In this document: positions 1 through 5,984 of the stretch, piece after piece
Numbering within the stretch: position 1 is the first letter of the stretch
Layout: each line of letters begins with the position of its first letter
NCBI GenBank assembly: GCA_020348185.1
Contig: CP070743.1
Coordinates: forward strand, 1,259,386 to 1,266,406
Source of the DNA: Nitrospirota bacterium
GTDB lineage: Bacteria; Nitrospirota; Nitrospiria; Nitrospirales; UBA8639
Direction of reading: 5' to 3'
DNA length: 7,021 bases
Notes under the pieces: generated by a model
Seen by the model: the letters and a program-made list of their open reading frames with translations, nothing else
What the model was told of the DNA's origin: nothing
Database searches by the model: none
Made by a program: the position numbers and the translations under genes

Positions 1-1542
1 GCGCCCGACTTCATACGGATCAAAGGTCCTTTTCTCGGCATGGATAAAAAGCGATTGAAATATTGGGAGCTCCTGGATTGTGTTATAAAACTCACGTCCT
101 GAGACCCTCATTCCTGGAACCGCATCCAAGGTTTCCCCCCCGATAAACACCTCGGTCTTTCTCATTCGCTTGGCCAATTGCCCAAAAACATAGATGATCA
201 GCCCGATACCGATTCCTATCAGGATCAAGGCTGTGGCCAGGGTCGGTTGCCATATCCCGGGGAAGACCGGCTGAGTTTCAAGGATGGGAAGGATCAGGTA
301 GCGCAGCGGCACCGCATAGGCCCAAATCCCAAAAATGACGCAGAGGGCGGCCAGGAATATTGGAGGAAAAGTCATCGGCCAGGGTGTAGGCTTCCCTGAT
401 TGCAATGGGTCGGGCCGGGTGGTGGCAGGTTGCCCCAAAAATATGGCGTGCACGAGTTTCATCAGACCTGCAAGGGTCAGGGCGCTCCCAAACATGGCCG
501 CGACCAGCCACAGAATCCAGGCCACGCCTCCTTCTTTTCCTGTTTCAATGATCGCTTGATACACCATCCACTTCGAGGCAAACCCGTTCAAGGGAGGAAC
601 ACCTGATACCGAGAGTGCAGCAATCAAGAAAGTCACAAAGATCACCGGCATCGGTTTGGCCATTCCCCCTAATTGCTCGACATCTGTTTCATGGGTTCTT
701 TTCTCAACCGCGCCGCCGGAGAGGAATAAACATGACTTATAGATGGCGTGATTCACCATATGAAAAAGCCCGCCGGCGATACCAAGAGGATTGCCCGTGC
801 CGATTCCTAATAAGACATACCCGATCTGGCTGACGGCGCAGTACCCCAAGAGGCGTTTGAAGTCTTGCTGGACAAGCATCATGAGACCGGCCCCGACCAG
901 AGTCACGGTTCCGATGATCAGCAACACGGTGTACATGGCCGGAGTCATGACGAACAGATCCAAGACCATTCGAGCCAAAAGATAAATTCCTAACAGCTTG
1001 TCCACCGATGCGGGCAAAAAGGCGGTGACCGGAGTAGGTGCGTCCTCCGCAGTATCCAGGAGCCAGGTATGCAAAGGGATGGCTCCGACCTTTGCCAGAA
1101 TTCCGACCAACAGACAGAGGAACGCGAGCCCTGCGTGGGGTTGATCAAGACTGAGTCTGATGTGCTGGATATCGAATGAGCCGCTCAGGTTGCCCAGGAG
1201 GACCACGCCGAGCATCATTATAGCGTCGGTTCCGCCTATGACGATGAAGGCCTTTTTCGCGGTGGTGGGGGTACGTGGTTTAGTCCCAAAGCCAATCAAC
1301 AAATAGAGAAAAACGCCCGTCAACCCCCAACACACCAGTAACACAATGAGGTTATTGGCAAGCACCGCTCCTAAAGCGGTACCCAAGGTCAGAAGGACGT
1401 AGAGGTCATAACTGATTCCTCTGGGTTTGGGCATATAAGCCCAAGAGTAGAGGAGGGTCAGAATGGTAAAGACTGTGAGGCATACGCCCACAGAAATGGC
1501 TAACGGATCGATGTGAAACCATTCCTGCTCAAACCACGTCAT
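1..1542 (-). CDS. NuoL/EchA/HyfB-like proton antiporter-type membrane subunit of group 4 hydrogenase (partial, C-terminus off the left edge)
   Basis: The reading frame is open for 514 codons from an ATG at 1542-1540 to the window edge, with no stop. The start overlaps the hydrogenase large-subunit stop by one base (TGATG). The product is very hydrophobic, with roughly 13 membrane segments by eye. It carries antiporter-family motifs: IDPLAISV (11-18), a lysine before PLHTWL (K151), DAPTPVTAFLPAS (167-179), GYCAVSQIGYVLLGI (233-247), HMVNHAIYK (261-269) and PPLNGFASKW (316-325). It would sit in the cytoplasmic membrane and move protons or sodium ions with hydrogenase turnover. The C-terminal text (IGGE near 467-470, SGREFY near 481-486, FDPYE near 507-511) resembles the end region of EchA/HyfB-like proteins, so perhaps only tens of residues are missing. 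Two oddities: the protein begins at what is the third helix of NuoL, and the helix-5 glutamate position appears to be glycine (W72-G73). Family assignment is firm; exact subunit equivalence is inference. Confidence 0.9.
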   Translation of the reverse strand, partial: MTWFEQEWFHIDPLAISVGVCLTVFTILTLLYSWAYMPKPRGISYDLYVLLTLGTALGAVLANNLIVLLVCWGLTGVFLYLLIGFGTKPRTPTTAKKAFIVIGGTDAIMMLGVVLLGNLSGSFDIQHIRLSLDQPHAGLAFLCLLVGILAKVGAIPLHTWLLDTAEDAPTPVTAFLPASVDKLLGIYLLARMVLDLFVMTPAMYTVLLIIGTVTLVGAGLMMLVQQDFKRLLGYCAVSQIGYVLLGIGTGNPLGIAGGLFHMVNHAIYKSCLFLSGGAVEKRTHETDVEQLGGMAKPMPVIFVTFLIAALSVSGVPPLNGFASKWMVYQAIIETGKEGGVAWILWLVAAMFGSALTLAGLMKLVHAIFLGQPATTRPDPLQSGKPTPWPMTFPPIFLAALCVIFGIWAYAVPLRYLILPILETQPVFPGIWQPTLATALILIGIGIGLIIYVFGQLAKRMRKTEVFIGGETLDAVPGMRVSGREFYNTIQELPIFQSLFIHAEKRTFDPYEVGR

Positions 1543-2723
1543 CACCGTCCCATATCCGCTTTGATCTGCTCGGTTTTCTTCTGCGAGAGCTTAATCAAGT
1601 CTTCACCGGAATAGACTGTTTGGCCTTTGGTATCACGGACCGAGATTCTTTCCGTACAACAATAACAGGGATCGATGGCCGCTAAGACGATGGCGGCGTC
1701 GGGTATGGCCCCACCGACGACGGTTTCCTTAAAGGTCGGCAAGTTCATGAAGGTTGGAGCCCGGATCTTATGTCGGACAGGCCGATTGGTCCCGTCACTC
1801 CGCACATAATGGAAACATTCCCCACGTGGTGCTTCGATGTGGCCAATGCCTTCCCCCGGTGGAATATTTTTGACCAGACATTCAATGTCTCCCCCCGGAA
1901 GTTGGCTTAAACAGGTCCGTATGATCTTGATCGACTCGAACATTTCCCCGATTCGAATCGCGACCTTATCAAAGACATCACCGTTGTGCGTGACGATCAT
2001 ATTCCACTCGAGCTGGTCATAAACCCCGTATGGGCAATCCTTTCGAATATCGCGAGCAACCCCGGAGGCACGGGCCGTCGGACCCACCGTGCAATAATCA
2101 ATCGCCGCTTCTTTCGACAGAACCCCAATGCCTTTGGTTCGGGCATGGATGACCGGGTCGTCCATAACCGCCTTATGTAATTTTTCCAGCGTAGGGATGA
2201 TGGAGTCGATCTTTTTCATGACGACAGGAATATCCTCTTCCCGAATATCTCTCCAGACCCCGCCGACCTTAAACATGGCATAGTTATTCCGGTTGCCGGA
2301 TAAGATCTCCATGACATCAAGAATCTCCTCCCGGAGTTTCCAGCACCACATCCAGATCGTGTTATATCCCAAAAAGTGTCCCGCAAGGCCGAGCCAGAGC
2401 AGATGAGAATGCATCCGCTCTCCCTCGGCAACGATGGTTCGGATATATTGGGCCCGGGGCGGGGCCTCGATAGAGAGGAGATCTTCCACGGCCTGGGTGT
2501 AGGCGAAGGGATGACTCGTGGAGCAGATGCCACAGATGCGCTCTACGACGAACGTGATCTGATCGTAGGCTTGGCGCTCGGCGAGTTTCTCGATGCCGCG
2601 GTGGTTGTATCCGATCCGCAGATCAATATCGACGACGGTTTCGCCTTCGAGAGTAAGAATAAAAAACTCAGGCTCCTCCTGTAAGGGATGATAAGGCCCA
2701 ATGGGAAGGATTGTCCGCGGCAT
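1542..2723 (-). CDS. Group 4 [NiFe]-hydrogenase large (catalytic) subunit, EchE/HycE-like, NuoD-related
   Basis: This 393-residue protein carries both NiFe-binding motifs. L1 is RICGICSTSH (62-71; C64 and C67) and L2 is DPCYCCTER (351-359; C353 and C356), so the active site appears intact. This separates it from complex I NuoD, which lost these cysteines. Other family marks are GYNHRGIEKLAER (38-50) and PRGECFHYVRSDG in the C-terminal third. The reaction is reversible 2H+ + 2e- <-> H2 on the cytoplasmic side of the membrane. As in HycE, the sequence runs on after the L2 arginine (34 residues after R359), suggesting removal by a HycI-type endopeptidase after nickel insertion; no maturation gene is visible here. 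I chose the ATG at 2723-2721 rather than an in-frame ATG at 2759 because it gives the TAATG coupling with the upstream gene, a G-rich Shine-Dalgarno (2728-2733), and the usual PRTILPIGPYHP N-terminus. An extra cysteine, C355, lies inside L2. Confidence 0.95.
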   Translation of the reverse strand: MPRTILPIGPYHPLQEEPEFFILTLEGETVVDIDLRIGYNHRGIEKLAERQAYDQITFVVERICGICSTSHPFAYTQAVEDLLSIEAPPRAQYIRTIVAEGERMHSHLLWLGLAGHFLGYNTIWMWCWKLREEILDVMEILSGNRNNYAMFKVGGVWRDIREEDIPVVMKKIDSIIPTLEKLHKAVMDDPVIHARTKGIGVLSKEAAIDYCTVGPTARASGVARDIRKDCPYGVYDQLEWNMIVTHNGDVFDKVAIRIGEMFESIKIIRTCLSQLPGGDIECLVKNIPPGEGIGHIEAPRGECFHYVRSDGTNRPVRHKIRAPTFMNLPTFKETVVGGAIPDAAIVLAAIDPCYCCTERISVRDTKGQTVYSGEDLIKLSQKKTEQIKADMGR

Positions 2724-3196
2724 TACACCCCCCGATCCCTTATGGCATTCGGATCCCACTCTTTATAGTCTTTGCGAAGAGGATAGACCCCTTCCGGCCA
2801 ATCTTCGGGAAGAAGCAGTCGTGTTAACTGTGGATGACCGACGAAGTTGACTCCAAGGAGCTCATGGATCTCCCGTTCAATCCAGTGGGCAGCTGTAAAG
2901 ACAGAAGTCAAGGAGGCAATCTCCAATTGTGTCTTGGGCAAAATGACCCGAAGCGAAATCACAAGATCAATATCCTCCACGGTAAAATGATAGAGAATTT
3001 CCATCTGAGTTCTCCCATCGACACCGGAGGCGATATTGAACCTTGCCCCGATGTCCTTAAAGAGAAACTGGGCGAACCGGACGAGTGAATCCGCTTGAAT
3101 TTGGATATAGATCCGCTTCGCCGACTTTTCGTACACGCCGACAATCGCGTCAGAGAAACGTTCCTGTAGATGCTGTAAGAGTTCTTCGCGATTCAT
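2723..3196 (-). CDS. NuoC/EchD-like hydrogenase subunit (30 kDa subunit family)
   Basis: The product has 157 residues and ends with the NuoC signature: WIEREIHELLGVNFVGHP (105-122), followed by LLLPEDWPEG (127-136) and YPLRKDY (138-144). In complex I and Ech-type hydrogenases this subunit has no cofactor; it packs on the large and small subunits and helps hold the peripheral arm together. The length matches stand-alone EchD/NuoC proteins and not the NuoCD or HycE fusions, in which this domain is joined to the large subunit. The ATG at 3196-3194 lies three bases after the small-subunit stop. No convincing Shine-Dalgarno lies at the right distance, so re-initiation from the upstream gene is likely. 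Its TAA overlaps the large-subunit ATG by one base. The gene order small subunit, NuoC-like, large subunit parallels nuoBCD and echCDE. Confidence 0.94.
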   Translation of the reverse strand: MNREELLQHLQERFSDAIVGVYEKSAKRIYIQIQADSLVRFAQFLFKDIGARFNIASGVDGRTQMEILYHFTVEDIDLVISLRVILPKTQLEIASLTSVFTAAHWIEREIHELLGVNFVGHPQLTRLLLPEDWPEGVYPLRKDYKEWDPNAIRDRGV

Positions 3197-3199
3197 GTT

Positions 3200-3640
3200 C
3201 TAGGCCTGAGGTTGGTCCTTTGGATTCTTTTTCTGTTCGATCAACTTGATCAGCCCGGCAATGATGGCCTCGGGTCGGGGAGGGCATCCGGGAATATACA
3301 CATCGACCGGAATCACATGATCTAAAGGCAACGGGCAGTTATAACTGTGCACGAAGACTCCACGGGAGAGAGCACATTCCCCAATGGCCACTACCAAACG
3401 GGGGTTAGGCATCTGTTCATAAATTCGTTTCAGCCGAGGAATGCATTGCCGATTGACTGCCCCGGTCACCAGCAAGACGTCGGCATGTTTAATGCTCCCC
3501 GTGAGTTGCATGCCAAAGCGTTCGATATCATGCCGGGGAGTAAAACAATCCAGAATCTCGATGTCGCAATTATTACAACTGCCCGTCGCGAGGTGAAACA
3601 CCCACAGTGACTTCAAAAAGGCATGATCCAGAATTCCCAT
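3200..3640 (-). CDS. Group 4 [NiFe]-hydrogenase small subunit, EchC/HycG-like, NuoB-related
   Basis: This 146-residue protein holds one [4Fe-4S] cluster next to the NiFe site and passes electrons to or from it. Four cysteines fit the NuoB/EchC pattern: GSCNNCDIEI (C22 and C25), GECALSRG (C89) and PGCPPRPE (C119). Cysteines at 32, 66 and 102 are additional. Having C22 and C25 spaced by two residues is the hydrogenase form; complex I NuoB usually has adjacent cysteines there. GSCNNCDIE differs from the more usual CNGCDIE by Asn for Gly. The protein is short and lacks the second iron-sulfur domain and twin-arginine signal of periplasmic uptake hydrogenases, consistent with a cytoplasm-facing arm. 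The ATG lies one base after the NuoH-like stop, with a Shine-Dalgarno at 3649-3654. Confidence 0.95.
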   Translation of the reverse strand: MGILDHAFLKSLWVFHLATGSCNNCDIEILDCFTPRHDIERFGMQLTGSIKHADVLLVTGAVNRQCIPRLKRIYEQMPNPRLVVAIGECALSRGVFVHSYNCPLPLDHVIPVDVYIPGCPPRPEAIIAGLIKLIEQKKNPKDQPQA

Positions 3641-3641
3641 G

Positions 3642-4565
3642 TTAATTATTTCCTAAAGCTAACAAGACGGCAATCAAAGCCAGAAACGTCATGGGCCCCC
3701 AAAAAAAACGTAACACCTGACCAATCTTCAAACGAGGATTGGTATTCCGAATGACGGTAATCAGCGCCACCAAGCCGACATAAGCCAATGCGCCATAGAC
3801 CAGTTGAATCCCATTTCCGCTTATGCCGCCCAGATATACGATAATGAGAAAAAACGGAAGTGCAAACAAGAGCATGCTTCTCATGAGTTGAAACATGGCC
3901 AGGAGTGTCCCGGAATATTCGATGAGCACACCATGCGAGATCTCGGTTTCGGCCTCGGGCGCATCAAACGGAACTAGCGCAAGTTTGGCTTGGGTACACA
4001 TCACCGCGACCAGCAAGGCCAACCCTCCCGACCAGCTGACCGCGATAATCCCGTTTTGAGCCTGCGTGGCCAAGATGTCTCCAAGCCGGATGGAGAAATC
4101 CGCCTGTATGATGGCCACCAGTACCGCCAAAATAAAAGGCAGCTCATAACTCAAAATGAGTTTAATTTCTCTAGAGGCTCCCAAACTCGCGAGGGGATTA
4201 CCCGAAGCGAACGCCCCGATGACAATGCAGAGCGAGGGAATCAGTAGGAGATAGATCACGACGATGACGTCCCCCAGAAAGGTTTGTTGAGGATGGAGGT
4301 TACTGACCCATAACATCGTCGAGACGATCATGACACTCACCAGGCCGATGAGGGGGGCGGCAAGGAAGGGAAGATTGGTCGCGCCTATCGGAATGAGTGT
4401 CTCTTTGCCCAACAGTTTCAAAATATCATACAAGGGCTGTAACAGCGGCGGCCCAACACGATACTGGATCCGGGCAGTAAGCTTTCTATCGATCCAACTC
4501 GCGAACAGACCAATGACGGCCGTCAGGAGAAATCCAAAGATGAGAAGATACAGTAGGTATAGCAA
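3642..4565 (-). CDS. NuoH/EchB/HycD-like membrane subunit (complex I subunit 1 family)
   Basis: This 307-residue integral membrane protein has about eight membrane segments by eye. It carries NuoH-family marks: RIQYRVGPP (32-40) with LLQPLYDILKLLGKE (41-55), GASREIKLILSYELPF (129-144) and PFDAPEAETEISHGVLIEYS (199-218). The acidic loop and the glutamates E204, E206, E208 and E216 are typical of the subunit that links the peripheral arm to the ion-translocating membrane arm. In complex I it helps form the quinone site; in group 4 hydrogenases it has the same anchoring role without quinone chemistry. The start is TTG at 4565-4563, directly after the TGA of the preceding gene and in the same frame. 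A strong Shine-Dalgarno at 4571-4579, five bases upstream, supports it, and no ATG occurs in frame until residue 79, well inside the conserved region. Confidence 0.94.
   Translation of the reverse strand: MLYLLYLLIFGFLLTAVIGLFASWIDRKLTARIQYRVGPPLLQPLYDILKLLGKETLIPIGATNLPFLAAPLIGLVSVMIVSTMLWVSNLHPQQTFLGDVIVVIYLLLIPSLCIVIGAFASGNPLASLGASREIKLILSYELPFILAVLVAIIQADFSIRLGDILATQAQNGIIAVSWSGGLALLVAVMCTQAKLALVPFDAPEAETEISHGVLIEYSGTLLAMFQLMRSMLLFALPFFLIIVYLGGISGNGIQLVYGALAYVGLVALITVIRNTNPRLKIGQVLRFFWGPMTFLALIAVLLALGNN
3649..3654 (-). promoter_or_regulatory. Ribosome binding site of the small-subunit gene
   Basis: AGGAAA on the minus strand lies eight bases before ATG 3640, inside the end of the NuoH-like gene. 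It supports the chosen start, which leaves a single base between the two genes. Confidence 0.65.
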
Positions 4566-5123
4566 TCACGCCTTCTCCCGCTCCCAATGGGTTGAATGTA
4601 CAATAAGATGATCACCGACCAAAAAGGTATTGTCATCCAGTTCGGTATCACCCCGCATCAATCGTAAGGCCCCATAGGAACAGGTCTTGACACACAGCGG
4701 CTCTTCATTCTCGCCGCGGCGATCAAGACAGAAGTCGCAATTGTGGATTAACAAAGGGACATGATCCGGATAGATGGTTCCGTAGGGGCAGGCGTGCGAA
4801 CAGGAATGACAACTGATGCAGAGCATATTATGACGGATCAGCAGAGAGTCCTTATCTTTTTGCTGCTCCAAGGCATTAACGGGACAGGCTTTTACACAGT
4901 GAGGATCTTCGCATCGTCGACACACAAGCGCATAGGTCGCCAATTCGGTCACCGACCGAATGCCATTATTATTGGTGAGGTCATAATAACTGCACTGGAT
5001 AGTACAGGTTGGGCATTGATGGGTCGAACACACATCGAGATCAATAAACAGGCGTTCATCGCTGGCGGGTTGAGGGAGCAGATTGAGCCTCCCATGATGC
5101 ATCTGTTGGGCGCTGTTGAACAT
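4566..5123 (-). CDS. HycB/HyfA-like electron-transfer protein with four [4Fe-4S] motifs
   Basis: The product has 185 residues and 16 cysteines in four groups: C32/C37/C40/C44, C68/C71/C76/C80, C102/C105/C108/C112 and C129/C132/C144/C148. This is the four-cluster layout of the HycB/HyfA/DmsB ferredoxin family. No signal peptide is visible, so it should act in the cytoplasm. In formate hydrogenlyase, HycB carries electrons from formate dehydrogenase to the hydrogenase arm; here no dehydrogenase of that kind is in view, and the upstream flavoprotein and iron-sulfur protein are the likely partners. The ATG at 5123-5121 has a good Shine-Dalgarno (5130-5135, six bases away). A second ATG at codon 8 is possible but lacks such a site. 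Its TGA touches the next gene's TTG. Confidence 0.92.
   Translation of the reverse strand: MFNSAQQMHHGRLNLLPQPASDERLFIDLDVCSTHQCPTCTIQCSYYDLTNNNGIRSVTELATYALVCRRCEDPHCVKACPVNALEQQKDKDSLLIRHNMLCISCHSCSHACPYGTIYPDHVPLLIHNCDFCLDRRGENEEPLCVKTCSYGALRLMRGDTELDDNTFLVGDHLIVHSTHWEREKA
4571..4579 (-). promoter_or_regulatory. Ribosome binding site that decides the TTG start of the NuoH-like gene
   Basis: GGGAGAAGG on the minus strand ends five bases before TTG 4565-4563. It lies inside the last codons of the ferredoxin gene. Since TGA is the codon just before TTG in the same frame, no earlier start is possible, and this site supports the rare initiator. Confidence 0.75.
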
Positions 5124-5129
5124 CTTGAG

Positions 5130-5135
5130 TTCCTT
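5130..5135 (-). promoter_or_regulatory. Ribosome binding site of the four-cluster ferredoxin gene
   Basis: AAGGAA on the minus strand lies six bases before the ATG at 5123. It sits in the only real spacer of the operon (5124-5159, 36 nt) and favours this start over the ATG seven codons further in. I see no promoter or hairpin in the spacer. Confidence 0.7.
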
Positions 5136-5159
5136 GATGGCCAGTACCGAGACCGCTGT

Positions 5160-5984
5160 TTAAGTCCACAGATCGGGGAACTGCTTAATTTTGTCATAAC
5201 AAAAGACCGGCCCATCATGGCAGGCATAGTAGATCCCAATCCGGCAATGTCCGCATTTCCCGATCGCACAGGACATATTTCTTTCCATGGAAAGGTAGAT
5301 ATTCGGGTCCTGAAACCCCATTTCGGATAATTTGGCAGTGGTCAATTTCATCATGATTGGCGGCCCGCAGACGATGGCGACGCCTTTTGAGCAATCCATA
5401 TCCAGATCCTCCAAGAGGGTCGTTACCACCCCGACATGCCCTTTCCAGGAAACATCGCCTACATCGACCGTGAGCTGAACATCCAGATCCGGGCGCTCTG
5501 CCCACTGGTGAAGTTCTTCCTTGTATAGGAACTCTTGGGAAGATTTGCATCCCCCACGAAACAAGAGTTTCTTAAAGTCTTCGGATCGCTCAAACAGGGT
5601 ATACATCAGACTTCGCAAGGGAGCAAATCCGCACCCGCCACCGACGACCAAGATTTCCTTGTCCTTAAAACGCTCAAGCGGGTAGCCTGTCCCCAATGGG
5701 CCTCTCAATCCGACCGTATCGCCTTTGGCCAATCGATGAACCGCCTCGGTGACTGTGCCTACATTCATAATGGTTAAATACAACATCTCGGTGGCCGATG
5801 GCCGTGAGGAGGGTGTAAAGGGGGCTTCCCCAAACCCGGGAATGGTTAACTCAACAAATTGCCCGGCTGCAAAAGCGATGGGCTCTTGCGGTCTTAGCTT
5901 CAGAGTCTTGATCATCGGAGTTTCGACGATCGAATCAACCACCTCGGTCTTTATGGGATTATAGGGGTTATGCCAATTATTCAT
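5160..5984 (-). CDS. Sulfhydrogenase gamma/AsrB-like FAD/NAD(P)-binding oxidoreductase with [2Fe-2S] cluster
   Basis: This 274-residue protein of the ferredoxin-NADP reductase superfamily is the likely nicotinamide entry or exit point. An N-terminal flavin-binding barrel spans roughly 8-105 (GQFVELTIPG 41-50; FTPSS 56-60; GPLGTGYPL 95-103). A nucleotide-binding domain follows, with VVGGGCGFAPLRSL (113-126) and CGPPIMMK (206-213). The C-terminus carries a PyrK-like [2Fe-2S] motif: SCAIGKCGHCRIG (238-250; C239, C244, C247), then ACHDGPVF (254-261; C255). Whether it prefers NADH or NADPH cannot be read from sequence. The same family serves as the gamma subunit of group 3b sulfhydrogenases, as AsrB of anaerobic sulfite reductase, and in NfnA-like proteins. 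Placement in a hydrogenase operon, beside its usual HydB-type partner, favours a diaphorase role. The ATG at 5984 overlaps the upstream gene by eight bases, with AAAAGG at 5995-6000 as ribosome binding site. Confidence 0.9.
   Translation of the reverse strand: MNNWHNPYNPIKTEVVDSIVETPMIKTLKLRPQEPIAFAAGQFVELTIPGFGEAPFTPSSRPSATEMLYLTIMNVGTVTEAVHRLAKGDTVGLRGPLGTGYPLERFKDKEILVVGGGCGFAPLRSLMYTLFERSEDFKKLLFRGGCKSSQEFLYKEELHQWAERPDLDVQLTVDVGDVSWKGHVGVVTTLLEDLDMDCSKGVAIVCGPPIMMKLTTAKLSEMGFQDPNIYLSMERNMSCAIGKCGHCRIGIYYACHDGPVFCYDKIKQFPDLWT

Noticed and set aside
2724..2759. Longer N-terminus for the hydrogenase large subunit (ATG at 2759)
   Set aside because: The extra 12 residues lie inside the NuoC-like gene and look unlike the family. 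The ATG at 2723 gives a one-base stop/start overlap and the usual N-terminus.
1542..4565. Ordinary complex I (nuoBCDH) rather than a hydrogenase
   Set aside because: All four NiFe cysteines (C64, C67, C353, C356) are present and the small subunit has the CxxC spacing of hydrogenases.
4566..4568. TGA between ferredoxin and NuoH-like gene as a selenocysteine codon
   Set aside because: Family proteins end and begin near here, a good ribosome binding site precedes the TTG, and no known family member has a selenocysteine at this junction.
5124..5159. Promoter or terminator in the only spacer of the operon
   Set aside because: Thirty-six bases with a ribosome binding site but no convincing -10/-35 pair or hairpin followed by a T-run.
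4761..5330. Plus-strand open frame of 189 codons
   Set aside because: It lies antisense across the four-cluster ferredoxin and the end of the flavoprotein, both with clear family motifs, and its own translation shows no recognisable domain.
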